From contig NZ_JFZG01000008.1 in assembly GCF_000607165.1 (NCBI RefSeq), forward strand, positions 124,001 through 188,000: a stretch of DNA of 64,000 nt. The letters are read 5' to 3'. The position numbers were made by a program, and so were the translations under genes. Below the pieces are notes generated by a model that saw only the letters and a program-made list of their open reading frames with translations, was not told the DNA's origin and ran no database searches. Shown here one piece after another: positions 28,001-38,188 of this stretch (the stretch's first letter is position 1; every line of letters starts with the position of its first letter). Origin of the DNA: Ralstonia pickettii (lineage in GTDB: Bacteria; Pseudomonadota; Gammaproteobacteria; Burkholderiales; Burkholderiaceae).

Positions 28001-28489
28001 TCAGCCATGCCCAGACACCACAGTGAGCTGCCCACTGCTGCTGCGGGCGACAAAGACGTAATGCGGGTCTGGTAGATCGGGAAGCAAGATGGGCGTCTCT
28101 TTCCGGACATCGTCTTTCGAGAACGTCGGAGAGTCGAAGTCAAAGTCGAAGTTCATGGAGATATCGAATGTCGCCTCTCCGGTGCTTGGGACGATGGTGA
28201 TGCCCCATACAGCCAAGCGCGCACCTTCGCGTTGCGACATGTCGTGCTGGCGCCAGAATTCCGGAATGACGGTTCGCGAGTAGTCCTCGGCCATGGCAAC
28301 AGCGTCTGGCATTGCAGCCCAGATGTCGGGCAACAACGCTTCTGCTTTATCCGCACACTGTTGGCAACCGGTGTGATGCCGGCAGACGACCCAGACCAGC
28401 CTGGTGCCGATTTGGTATTCCGACCGGAAGTTGCCATTGCGGTCGGCATAGGTGCCGAGTGGGCTTTCTTCTTTTAGTGAAGGGTTCAT
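28001..28489 (-). CDS. Hypothetical protein with CxxC motif
   Basis: A 162-residue protein that I do not recognise. Near residue 36 it has CRHHTGCQQC, a possible metal site. An acidic stretch (NFDFDFDSPTF) lies near 112-122. It has no membrane segment. It starts 29 bases after the stop of the two-helix membrane protein upstream, so the two are probably one operon. Confidence 0.65.
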   Translation of the reverse strand: MNPSLKEESPLGTYADRNGNFRSEYQIGTRLVWVVCRHHTGCQQCADKAEALLPDIWAAMPDAVAMAEDYSRTVIPEFWRQHDMSQREGARLAVWGITIVPSTGEATFDISMNFDFDFDSPTFSKDDVRKETPILLPDLPDPHYVFVARSSSGQLTVVSGHG

Positions 28490-28518
28490 GTGTGAACGGA
28501 GCCTGCGTTGCGCAACGA

Positions 28519-29550
28519 CTAGCGAAGAGGCTTGCCGATTCTGGTGTGTCGATCAAAGGAGTAAACGTGCTCCCGCGGCTGTTCTGAACACCTACCAACA
28601 AGCCTGCCGGGAAACTCTCTTTTGCCGTCGGCCAAGTGAACGGTCTCACCGCAGACAGCGCATTTGGCCGAGTAACGCACCAACCGCAGCACGCGATACG
28701 GCTCATCATCGGCGGGCCGCTCTCGGGCCAGTTCCAGTTGAACATTGAGTTCGGTAAATCCGACCATCACGTCCGGCGCCATGATCAGGCGAAGGTCTGC
28801 CAAGTCGGAGAAGGGCTTTAGTACCGAATAGCCGACCCAAGACACCATCAAGGCGAACAGCACCCAGACAGCGACGTCTTTGGCGGACGATGACACCCTC
28901 GGGTTGTTCAGGGCGAGCCAAGTCAGCAGCAGTGCGCCGCCGACGGCTAGGAGGACGAGAACACCGAAAGCGATGAAGCTTGTGCGCCGCCACCCTTTTA
29001 AGGGGAATCCTTTCTTGAACAGCGGACGGGCCCAGAACGCCGGCTTCAACGTGAGTTCTTGAACGTAGGTGATCTCCCCCCGCTGGGGCGTTACGACAGG
29101 GTTGTCGCTCTGCGGCAGAGATAAGAACTCAATGCTGTATTCCGAGCTATTGCCCGCCCCTCCTGCCCCCGGTGTCTTTTTGGGCCACGCGTAGATATTG
29201 GTGCCCGCTTGCCGTGCTACGTCTTGAATGCCCGTCCGGCGTTCTGCAAGGGACTGCTCCAGCGCCTTCCAAACCTTCGACAACCATGCCGTTGCGCCAT
29301 CTGGTCCGACCTTCTGGTCGACTAAGTCGGCGATGTTCGCCGAGTTGTACTTGGCAATCGGCTGCCCCTTTTCGAGCCGTTCCAACGATGCTTGCGCAAG
29401 AGCCCGAGCCACGGCGAGCGCTTTGGTCTCGCGATCGAACTGCTGATGGAATGCCAGGAAGGCTTGGAGCGCGGCGACCTGTTGCGCCTGCTCCGCGTCC
29501 AACTCGTTGATTTCAAAGCCGGAATTTCCCTGCACCAGTGTTTCGTTCAT
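28519..29550 (-). CDS. Hypothetical two-helix membrane protein with zinc-ribbon-like end
   Basis: A 343-residue protein that I do not recognise. The first about 170 residues are soluble and helix-rich. Two transmembrane helices follow (about 190-215 and 228-250). The C-terminal cytoplasmic part has CAVCGETVHLADG and a later Cys in VGRC, a possible zinc ribbon. The ATG at 29550 is chosen because upstream residues are low in protein character. It is the first gene of a two-gene unit and is divergent from the 78-residue gene. Confidence 0.68.
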   Translation of the reverse strand: MNETLVQGNSGFEINELDAEQAQQVAALQAFLAFHQQFDRETKALAVARALAQASLERLEKGQPIAKYNSANIADLVDQKVGPDGATAWLSKVWKALEQSLAERRTGIQDVARQAGTNIYAWPKKTPGAGGAGNSSEYSIEFLSLPQSDNPVVTPQRGEITYVQELTLKPAFWARPLFKKGFPLKGWRRTSFIAFGVLVLLAVGGALLLTWLALNNPRVSSSAKDVAVWVLFALMVSWVGYSVLKPFSDLADLRLIMAPDVMVGFTELNVQLELARERPADDEPYRVLRLVRYSAKCAVCGETVHLADGKREFPGRLVGRCSEQPREHVYSFDRHTRIGKPLR

Positions 29551-29616
29551 GGTTGGAGAGTGTTTTTTGCGCCCGGCCGCTCCTAGCCTGACCCCGTCAT
29601 TCACACGGAGGTCGAC

Positions 29617-29853
29617 ATGTTGCAAGGAAATGGGCAATGGATGTTTCTGATTCTAGGGGTGCCTGTCTACGCACGAAATTTACCGTTCAGAAGCATGACG
29701 GTATTTCATCCGTACAACGAATCAGTGAGGAGGATGGTGGAGCCAGTCTGCCGGGGGAAGGGGCACTGGCGCGCCGAGTACAAGAACTGGCTGATCTTTG
29801 ACCAGTTTCGGGATGCCGTTCTTGAAGAGTTAGGGAGGTTGGAACGCCAATAG
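29617..29853 (+). CDS. Small hypothetical protein
   Basis: A 78-residue basic protein of unknown function, with aromatic-rich segments (GHWRAEYKNWLIFDQF). A strong GGAGG lies 6 bases before the ATG, which makes the gene credible despite its size. It has no signal peptide or membrane helix of the usual length. Confidence 0.6.
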   Translation: MLQGNGQWMFLILGVPVYARNLPFRSMTVFHPYNESVRRMVEPVCRGKGHWRAEYKNWLIFDQFRDAVLEELGRLERQ

Positions 29854-29944
29854 CGCCGCTGTGACGGCGGGCGTGCGAATTGCCTGCGGCGTTCTGGAAA
29901 AGCGCTGGCATTCCCGCCCGTCACGGGAATGCGTCAATCTGTTT

Positions 29945-30313
29945 TTACTGGCTGTAGCCACGCCGCTCTATGGCGGCTAATACGTCCCACGTTTGCGGAT
30001 CGACATCGCGGCCCCCGAGCGACATCGACACGTATGCATCAATCGCATCCACAAAGCCTTTGATGAAGGCCGGCGGAAATGCGTGCGCGGACAGATGTTG
30101 AAGCTGCTCGCGCAGCATGCCCGGGCGGCATTGGCCGTGCGTGCGCATGGCGGTGCGCGTGCGCTTGAGATACGCCTGCGCTGCGATGGCGCCGTTCAGG
30201 TAGGTGCGGTTCTTGGTGAGCCTGCCTGTGTCGGATGACGTGGGCGCGTGCGTGGGTGGTTCGGGTGGAGATGGGTAGGACGCGGGGCGGTGCCCGCTTT
30301 GAGAACTTGGCAT
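29945..30313 (-). CDS. Small hypothetical protein
   Basis: A 122-residue protein of unknown function. The N-terminal about 30 residues are Pro/Ser-rich and probably disordered. The rest looks helical (NGAIAAQAYLKRTRTAMRTH and FIKGFVDAIDAYVSMSL). GGAGG lies 6 bases before the ATG. It stands alone, divergent from the McrA-like gene. Confidence 0.62.
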   Translation of the reverse strand: MPSSQSGHRPASYPSPPEPPTHAPTSSDTGRLTKNRTYLNGAIAAQAYLKRTRTAMRTHGQCRPGMLREQLQHLSAHAFPPAFIKGFVDAIDAYVSMSLGGRDVDPQTWDVLAAIERRGYSQ

Positions 30314-30716
30314 GAAGCCTCCACAGGAATTGAAGAGGCCTGCCGCTCATCGCCAGATGAGGGGTGGCGGGCCTGACGGCGGGGCTGGCGAACCGGCTCC
30401 TGTGGCGCCGGCAGACCCGAAGGTCTCCCCGCCCGGCCCGCCATGAACTGGCTTGCGCGAGCGAACGCAGCACGTCGCGCGAGGCGACATGCATTCACAG
30501 GAAATACTTCAGACGGATCGCCAGACCCGGCTGCCGTTGGTGCGGCAGCGCTGGGGATTATACGAAAGTGAAGTCCAAAAGCAGCCCCTTATTTCCCGCA
30601 CGAAAAGTGACGGCGGCTTGATGCCGCAGGGCTTGAGCAACTGAGAGCACCGCTCTGTGCGGACTAGCGTGACATAAAATGGGCACAAAAATTTACAGCC
30701 AGTCCGGGGGGATTGC
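30314..30716. other. Divergent promoter region
   Basis: This 403-base gap separates two divergent genes. CATAAAAT near 30672 could be the -10 of the endonuclease gene. A 51-codon frame from an ATG at 30490 was noted, but it lacks a good ribosome site and is not called. Confidence 0.35.
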
Positions 30717-31643
30717 ATGCTGCCCAATGAGGATCAAGACACCGTTCAGCAGACGGCTGCAACGGCAATGGAGATTCCCGAGTTCGTCGTCGGGAAGGCC
30801 TACAACCGCAGAAAAGAGATCACGGGAAAGTTCGGAGGCAGCGGCCAAAGCGGCATAGCACCCTCCCGACTGTCGCCCGCCGTCTTTCTTTTTACGGGGA
30901 CAGGCGAACAGCACGGCTACAAGGACGAATTCGACGAGTTCGGTCACCTGCTTTACGTTGGTGAGGGGCAGCTCGGCAATATGAAGATGAGCAAGGGCAA
31001 CCTCGCCATCGCTTCTTACGCGAAGGACGGCCGCGCACTGCATGTCTTTCAGATGACCGGCAAAGGGAAGCCATGCGTGTACTTGGGCGAGTTCGCCTGT
31101 GATTCGCACTTCTTCAAACGAGACGCAGACCGCGATGGAAACGAACGCGATGTGATTGTGTTCCGGCTGATGCCGGTATCGAACACGCTGCGTCGCGAAC
31201 TGGACGATCTGCCGGATCAAGACGACAACAGAGCGACGAAGGCCGAGAGCCAGCCAGGGGACCTGTCGACGTTGAGGCAAGCGGCGATTGCTGCATGTCA
31301 GCCCGGCGGGCCCATCGCCGACGCGAAAGAGACTGTCCGGATCGCATACCAGCGCAGTGCCCGCGTTAAGCGATATGTCTTGGCGCGGGCGCAGGGCCAC
31401 TGCGAACTTTGCGAGGCGCCGGCACCGTTCAATCGCAAAAGCGACGGCACGCCGTATCTCGAACCGCACCACATCAACAGGCTTTCCGATGGCGGCCTAG
31501 ACCACCCGAAGTACGTCGGCGCGATCTGCCCCACGTGTCACCGCCTCATCCACTTTGGCGAGAATGGCCAACACCGAAACGACGAGCTGCGCGCCCGCAT
31601 CGCGGCAAAGGAAGCGCCGTTCGCGGGCGGAAACGGTCAATAG
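30717..31643 (+). CDS. McrA-like SRA-HNH endonuclease, putative type IV restriction
   Basis: A 308-residue protein. Residues about 20-170 match the ScoMcrA-type SRA domain: YNRRKEITGKFGGSGQSGIA, FLFTGTGEQHGY, GEGQLGNMKM and GNLAI. This fold reads modified bases, or phosphorothioate DNA in Streptomyces ScoMcrA. Residues about 225-285 form an HNH nuclease with CxxC (CELC), the catalytic HH (PHHINRLSDGG) and a second CPTCH pair for zinc. A defence enzyme that cuts modified foreign DNA is the natural reading; the modification is unknown. GGGGGG precedes the ATG. No methylase is adjacent, as expected for type IV. Confidence 0.85.
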   Translation: MLPNEDQDTVQQTAATAMEIPEFVVGKAYNRRKEITGKFGGSGQSGIAPSRLSPAVFLFTGTGEQHGYKDEFDEFGHLLYVGEGQLGNMKMSKGNLAIASYAKDGRALHVFQMTGKGKPCVYLGEFACDSHFFKRDADRDGNERDVIVFRLMPVSNTLRRELDDLPDQDDNRATKAESQPGDLSTLRQAAIAACQPGGPIADAKETVRIAYQRSARVKRYVLARAQGHCELCEAPAPFNRKSDGTPYLEPHHINRLSDGGLDHPKYVGAICPTCHRLIHFGENGQHRNDELRARIAAKEAPFAGGNGQ

Positions 31644-31659
31644 CTTTCCGTCAGCGCCG

Positions 31660-31955
31660 CGTCGTCGACTGTCTGACGCTAGCGCTCCACCATCAGACCG
31701 TGGAGCGCCACACTCGAAGAGTCGCACTTGAGCCTAAAACGGTGAAGTCCGACCCTCTGACGGTCGAGCTTCACCCTCAAACACTGAAGTCTCACTGTCT
31801 GAGGGTGGCGGTTATCACCCTCGAACACTGAAGCGCCAGTGTTTGAGCCTCGCGCTCCACCGTTAGACACTGAAGCGCCACAGTTTGGGAGTCAGGCTCG
31901 ACTCTCAAACACTCGAACTCCACTGTCCAAGAGTCGAACGTCACCCGCCAACACT
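31660..31955. repeat. Array of about 14 degenerate 21-bp repeats
   Basis: Units of 21 bases run back to back from 31660, with one 23-base unit at 31807-31829. A rough consensus is CGAGCTCCACCCTCAAACACT; the ending ACACT or a variant recurs every 21 bases. Neighbouring units pair into hairpins. CACCCTCAAACACTG (31771-31785) faces CACTGTCTGAGGGTG, and CTCGAACACTG faces CAGTGTTTGAG near 31820-31845. CGCTCCAC (31683-31690) pairs with GTGGAGCG (31700-31707). The array begins 17 bases after the endonuclease stop and ends 150 bases before the next start. It also reads as heptapeptide repeats in open frames, but no start site supports translation. Confidence 0.8.
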
Positions 31956-32105
31956 GAACAAAACAAGCGGCGACCGAGCGGTTTCCTTCGAAGCACGCCG
32001 GTCCAATTGTCAAATGTCGCTGCTTGCATTGCTACCAAGGCAACGGCGCGCCAATCTCGCCCGGTTGTGCCAATCGGCATAACGTTGCCAACCATAAGGA
32101 TTGCA

Positions 32106-32576
32106 ATGTCACAAAACCTGATTTCGTTTCAGCCAAGCGCTGCTGACCTGACCGCCGTCGACGCCGCACTGAAGACACTGGAAGAGAAGCTTGCTGGTCT
32201 GATCGATTTGTCGATCGAGCAACGCAGCACGCTCATGAAGATGGGCGACAAGTCGGAAGCGTTCTGCCGTAAAGCCGTGGAGGTGTTGGGTAATAACCCC
32301 GGCGTCTTGCCCGCTAACTTCAACCTTGCGGAACTGCGGCGTGACCTGGCCGGCTTTGACACGCTGCGGCCTCGTTTGGTCCGCGTTGAAAAGCTCTACG
32401 AAAAGATGCGCGATTCGCAGTTGGCCCTGGGTAGCGATTTGATGACGGGTTCGCTGGAGGGGTATGCCTTCCTGAAGGTTGCGGGTAAGGGGGAAGGGTT
32501 GGATACGGCTCGGCAGGCGTTGTCGGCTCGGTTTAGCCGGGGGCCGCGGAAGAATGCCGAGGAAGCTGCGCAGTGA
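32106..32576 (+). CDS. Protein of unknown function beside 21-bp repeat array
   Basis: A 156-residue, mostly helical cytoplasmic protein with no domain that I can name. It contains LIDLSIEQRSTLMKMGDKSE near residue 40 and ends in a basic tail (RFSRGPRKNAEEAAQ). AAGGA lies 6 bases before the ATG. The frame is open through the repeat array upstream, but those codons are repeats, not gene. Its position directly after the array, and its own terminator, suggest that the repeats and the protein work together. That is inference. Confidence 0.75.
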   Translation: MSQNLISFQPSAADLTAVDAALKTLEEKLAGLIDLSIEQRSTLMKMGDKSEAFCRKAVEVLGNNPGVLPANFNLAELRRDLAGFDTLRPRLVRVEKLYEKMRDSQLALGSDLMTGSLEGYAFLKVAGKGEGLDTARQALSARFSRGPRKNAEEAAQ

Positions 32577-32598
32577 GGTGATGGCTTGTTGATAGTTT

Positions 32599-32629
32599 GA
32601 AAGGAGCCGCCCGTGGGGCGGCTTCTTTC
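32599..32629 (+). terminator. Stem-loop terminator after the repeat-associated gene
   Basis: GAAAGGAGCCGCCC and GGGCGGCTTCTTTC form a long stem with a 3-base loop. It starts 23 bases after the stop and ends in a T-rich stretch. Confidence 0.75.
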
Positions 32630-32649
32630 GTTTGGAGCCCCCGAGACTC

Positions 32650-33369
32650 CTAACATTGGGAATTGACAGGCTGCCGCCCGGATCGCTCGGCAGCGTAGGT
32701 CTCCGCATGGCTCAGTACGAGAACAAGGCGGTCGATAGTCTGGGTCGCGCCAAGTATTTTCATTGCACCGAGATAGAACAACAGTAGGACCAACGCCCCC
32801 GCACACCAGAACGTCGCGAACTGGCTGCTCTCATACATTTTGGCGAGGGCGACAAGCGTAGACGCCACCAGGGGTAGAAGGCCAATCTTCTCAAGCGCTC
32901 CGACCCCCATGCCGATGCGCGACCTCACGTCTTGGCAACCGGCCTGTAGATAAGCTTTGGCAAACTCGATTTGGTTGGCATCGAACTCTGCACCAATCCG
33001 CTGGGCCAGACGATAACGCTCAGCAATGCGCGGTTCCGCTCCTGTCAGCGCATCGATTTCGAATCGCTTCAGCATATGCAATATCTCTCTACCGCCAAAG
33101 ACCGTGAAAACCACGGACCAAGCCGTCCCGCCACCTAGTGCCGCCATAGAGGCCCATACCAACCATGCCTCGTTCGAGTGCCGTTCGTAAAGCGCAAACA
33201 AGCCCAAGCCAAGCAATGCCAGGAGAAAGCCCAGGGCGGCGGACAGTGTTTGCCTGCGGGAGAGCTTGTCGTCCTCTGTAATGTCAGCCGCCTTCAGGGC
33301 CGCGATGAGGCGCGTGACGGGGCTGTGATTTGGGGGCGTGCGCTGAGAATGGAGAGGCGAGTTTTGCAT
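32650..33369 (-). CDS. Hypothetical membrane protein
   Basis: A 239-residue protein that I do not recognise. It has a polar N-terminus of about 40 residues, two helices (about 45-63 and 72-95), a soluble helical stretch (RIAERYRLAQRIGAEFDANQ) and two more helices (about 165-210). The ATG at 33369 begins MQNSPLHSQ; earlier codons are not protein-like. A minus-strand terminator lies only 28 bases upstream of this start, so either the promoter is very close or the terminator acts inside its leader. Confidence 0.62.
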   Translation of the reverse strand: MQNSPLHSQRTPPNHSPVTRLIAALKAADITEDDKLSRRQTLSAALGFLLALLGLGLFALYERHSNEAWLVWASMAALGGGTAWSVVFTVFGGREILHMLKRFEIDALTGAEPRIAERYRLAQRIGAEFDANQIEFAKAYLQAGCQDVRSRIGMGVGALEKIGLLPLVASTLVALAKMYESSQFATFWCAGALVLLLFYLGAMKILGATQTIDRLVLVLSHAETYAAERSGRQPVNSQC

Positions 33370-33396
33370 ATACAGACCACGTTCAAAAGGTGGCTG

Positions 33397-33420
33397 AAAA
33401 ATACCCCGTTTTGCTGGGGT
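33397..33420 (-). terminator. Rho-independent terminator of the FRG operon
   Basis: On the minus strand ACCCC, an 8-base loop and GGGGT are followed by A and TTTTT. It lies about 150 bases after the FRG gene stop and immediately before the membrane protein gene. Confidence 0.65.
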
Positions 33421-33483
33421 GACAGACAAAGCGATCGGGGTAGCATTTCCATCGATTGACGATTTCCCAGCAATCGCGATCAA

Positions 33484-33499
33484 TATGTGTGTTCACATA
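33484..33499. promoter_or_regulatory. Perfect 16-bp palindrome, candidate operator
   Basis: TATGTG-TGTT-CACATA is fully symmetrical. It lies in the AT-rich gap upstream of the membrane protein gene and downstream of the FRG gene. The binding protein is unknown. Confidence 0.4.
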
Positions 33500-33567
33500 G
33501 TTATGCGAACGGAAAATGCACATCCAAACCAACCCTTCCTACTTGTCCGCTCTTTTAAATGTTATAC

Positions 33568-34362
33568 CTAGACCGAGTAAATCTGCATTTGCATTCGAAT
33601 AGCACGAGCTAAACCGTCGAGATTTCCGTACAAGCTCTTACTGGTCACATTCATCTTTCTAAGCAACGCAAATATTCCCTCATAAAGCTCGTGGGCGATG
33701 TGAATTTTAAAAAAAGAAACATCTTTATATAAGGAATTTTCCAGAACATCCTTTATTCGAACCCCTCTGTCCCCCGACAGAAGAAAACAACCCGCCTGCC
33801 GATCCAAACGCGCATTTAGCTGCTTGGGTTCTGTGACCCAAGCAATAGGGTACGAGAATCTATCGACAATATCCTCAAACACCCCATCCTGTTTCGCATA
33901 AAGCGATTCCCTCGTCTCCCTAAACCCATTATCCTTAGACTTAATGTGGATAATTGATCGATCCATCACACCAGAGTAATCAATAGCGAATATCGATAAA
34001 TCCGCCTTACTTTGAGGAGCATATGCCTCAAGCGCAAAATACAGCGCTATATACGGACTTTCTGTGAAGTCCAGCAGTCTCGTCGGGACCCCGTAGTGCT
34101 GCATTACGGAAAGCCAAGCCAACTTAGAAGTGGGCTCAACGTTTTCGCGATCGTACAAATGAAATTTCGATTGAAACTGAGAAATTGAAAACTCCTCAAA
34201 CTTCCTAGCCTCCTCCGCCGACCATCTTGCGCCTATCACTCGCTCAAGAGAAGACGCAAGATCCCAGCTCGCGTCAGCATGCCCTCGAAAAATAAAGTTA
34301 TTGGGAAATTCATTGAGCCTCCTAATTAACTCATCAATCGAATCAACCCTGATCTCGTTCAT
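33568..34362 (-). CDS. FRG-domain protein, candidate defence gene
   Basis: A 264-residue protein. The FRG motif stands near the N-terminus (NFIFRGHADASWDLASSLER, about 17-36), and the later conserved segment WLSVMQHYGVPTRLLDFTES is present at about 80-100. FRG proteins are found in phage-defence and mobile loci; their activity is poorly known and some resemble ADP-ribosyl enzymes. Base composition is clearly AT-richer than in the flanking core genes, which suggests transfer. It overlaps the upstream gene by 20 bases and is the second gene of a two-gene operon. Confidence 0.85.
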   Translation of the reverse strand: MNEIRVDSIDELIRRLNEFPNNFIFRGHADASWDLASSLERVIGARWSAEEARKFEEFSISQFQSKFHLYDRENVEPTSKLAWLSVMQHYGVPTRLLDFTESPYIALYFALEAYAPQSKADLSIFAIDYSGVMDRSIIHIKSKDNGFRETRESLYAKQDGVFEDIVDRFSYPIAWVTEPKQLNARLDRQAGCFLLSGDRGVRIKDVLENSLYKDVSFFKIHIAHELYEGIFALLRKMNVTSKSLYGNLDGLARAIRMQMQIYSV

Positions 34363-35287
34363 CTCTTCTTACCCTATTATATGTATCGGACAAATCCTTT
34401 AACACCGCATCCGGATAGTGCTCATTTTCGTCATATCGACGCTTTATAGGGTCACCCTTCAAATTTATTGTTATCGGCTTTTGATTTTTGCTTTTCGTAA
34501 TTCGCGCGGATGCTTCGTTCCCGGTAGCAGCGGTACTTCTTGTTACCTCAACTAAAACCTCTCGATTGAGATCCTCTCCTTGTATTTGTGTCTTTCCTCG
34601 CTCCCCGCTTGCCGCTTGAAGATACACCGCCAATGGCTTTTGGAAATACTCATCCGCGTCAAACGGATTCGGACCGTGGAACGTCGCCGCAAACCGCGTT
34701 ACTCTATGCGCAGTATTGAGAGCACGCAAAAATCCTTCCGGGTCAGGTATAGGGTGCACCTCTACCGCAATGTTGTTTTGTACTATCACCTTACTCGTTG
34801 ATAGCAATTGCTCTACACGAGCCGCAACACCCTTCGCCGATTGTGCCAACGAAGTTTTCTTCGCAATGCCCAAGATTCCAATTCTGGCATCGAACACGCA
34901 ATGCGTATAAGGGCTTGCAGCCAACTCCTCCTCGAGGAAGTTACCGCTTTCTTCGTCGAATTTCTCGATCGTCGAGTTGGTTGTTCGTCCAACAGCAAAG
35001 TATCCGGTATCTGGAGTGAAGTATTGGATATTCCCGATATGCCAGGTGTAGCCCTTGCGCAGCTCTGCGGACGGCTTCTCGCTTAGCGCTGACAAGAACA
35101 AATCCCTTGGCGTCACTTGGGCATCAAAAAGAGATATTTGGAGAGGCTTTACAAATTTCGCGCGAAACAAGCTGTATTCAACTGAGGCCATGGCTCTATA
35201 GTTTTTCAACCCGAAAGAATATCGCTCCGTCACGAGCGAAACCTGGATGATGTTACTTTCCCCTCGAAGCGTTCTACGCTTGGTCAA
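34343..35287 (-). CDS. Hypothetical protein, first gene of the FRG operon
   Basis: A protein of up to 314 residues that I do not recognise. The C-terminus is basic and polar. No signal peptide or membrane helix is visible. The segment GYTWHIGNIQYFTPDTGYFAV and the following strands look like a compact beta-rich domain. The start is uncertain: a TTG at 35287 keeps a strand-like segment, and an ATG at 35191 would shorten it by 32 residues. Neither has a clear ribosome site. It is AT-rich like its partner. The overlap with the FRG gene implies a joint function. Confidence 0.68.
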   Translation of the reverse strand: MTKRRTLRGESNIIQVSLVTERYSFGLKNYRAMASVEYSLFRAKFVKPLQISLFDAQVTPRDLFLSALSEKPSAELRKGYTWHIGNIQYFTPDTGYFAVGRTTNSTIEKFDEESGNFLEEELAASPYTHCVFDARIGILGIAKKTSLAQSAKGVAARVEQLLSTSKVIVQNNIAVEVHPIPDPEGFLRALNTAHRVTRFAATFHGPNPFDADEYFQKPLAVYLQAASGERGKTQIQGEDLNREVLVEVTRSTAATGNEASARITKSKNQKPITINLKGDPIKRRYDENEHYPDAVLKDLSDTYNRVRRDERDQG

Positions 35288-35431
35288 CGAGAATTGACTT
35301 TCGTGTATGTAAATTATTTTCGCTCTGCCTCAGAGAATATTCGAAGAGTCCGCCATCCCGCACCCCTCGTTCGAGTTAGCGGCGCGGGAAAGTGGGCGCA
35401 CGCAATTTTCGCAGGCCCCAGCCTGCCAAAG

Positions 35432-35467
35432 AAAAAAGCCTGGGGCCAACCGGCCCCAGGCTTTTTT
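35432..35467 (-). terminator. Bidirectional terminator downstream of gyrB
   Basis: AAAAAAGCCTGGGGCC and GGCCCCAGGCTTTTTT form a 10-bp GC stem with flanking A and T runs, about 80 bases after the gyrB stop. It can act on both strands. Confidence 0.92.
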
Positions 35468-35544
35468 ACCCACAAATTCTCCTCGGAAAATCGGAGAGAA
35501 AATATTAACTAGTGGGGCATTTCATCCACGTTTTTCCGCCGCTA

Positions 35545-38121
<2,577 letters not shown>

Positions 38122-38188
38122 TTAAAAACGGCGAAGGGGCGGATCGTCACGATCCAGCCCCTCGTCTTGCTCTGGGTGCAGCGGTGCG

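Noticed and set aside
30453-30644. Small plus-strand frame before the endonuclease gene
   Set aside because: No convincing ribosome site; it overlaps the likely promoter region and shows no recognisable feature.
31660-31955. Repeat array read as a CRISPR array
   Set aside because: Units are contiguous without unique spacers, are degenerate, and no cas gene is present.
31679-32013. Heptapeptide-repeat proteins encoded in the array on either strand
   Set aside because: Open frames follow from the 21-base period; they lack ribosome sites and a frame change occurs at the 23-base unit.
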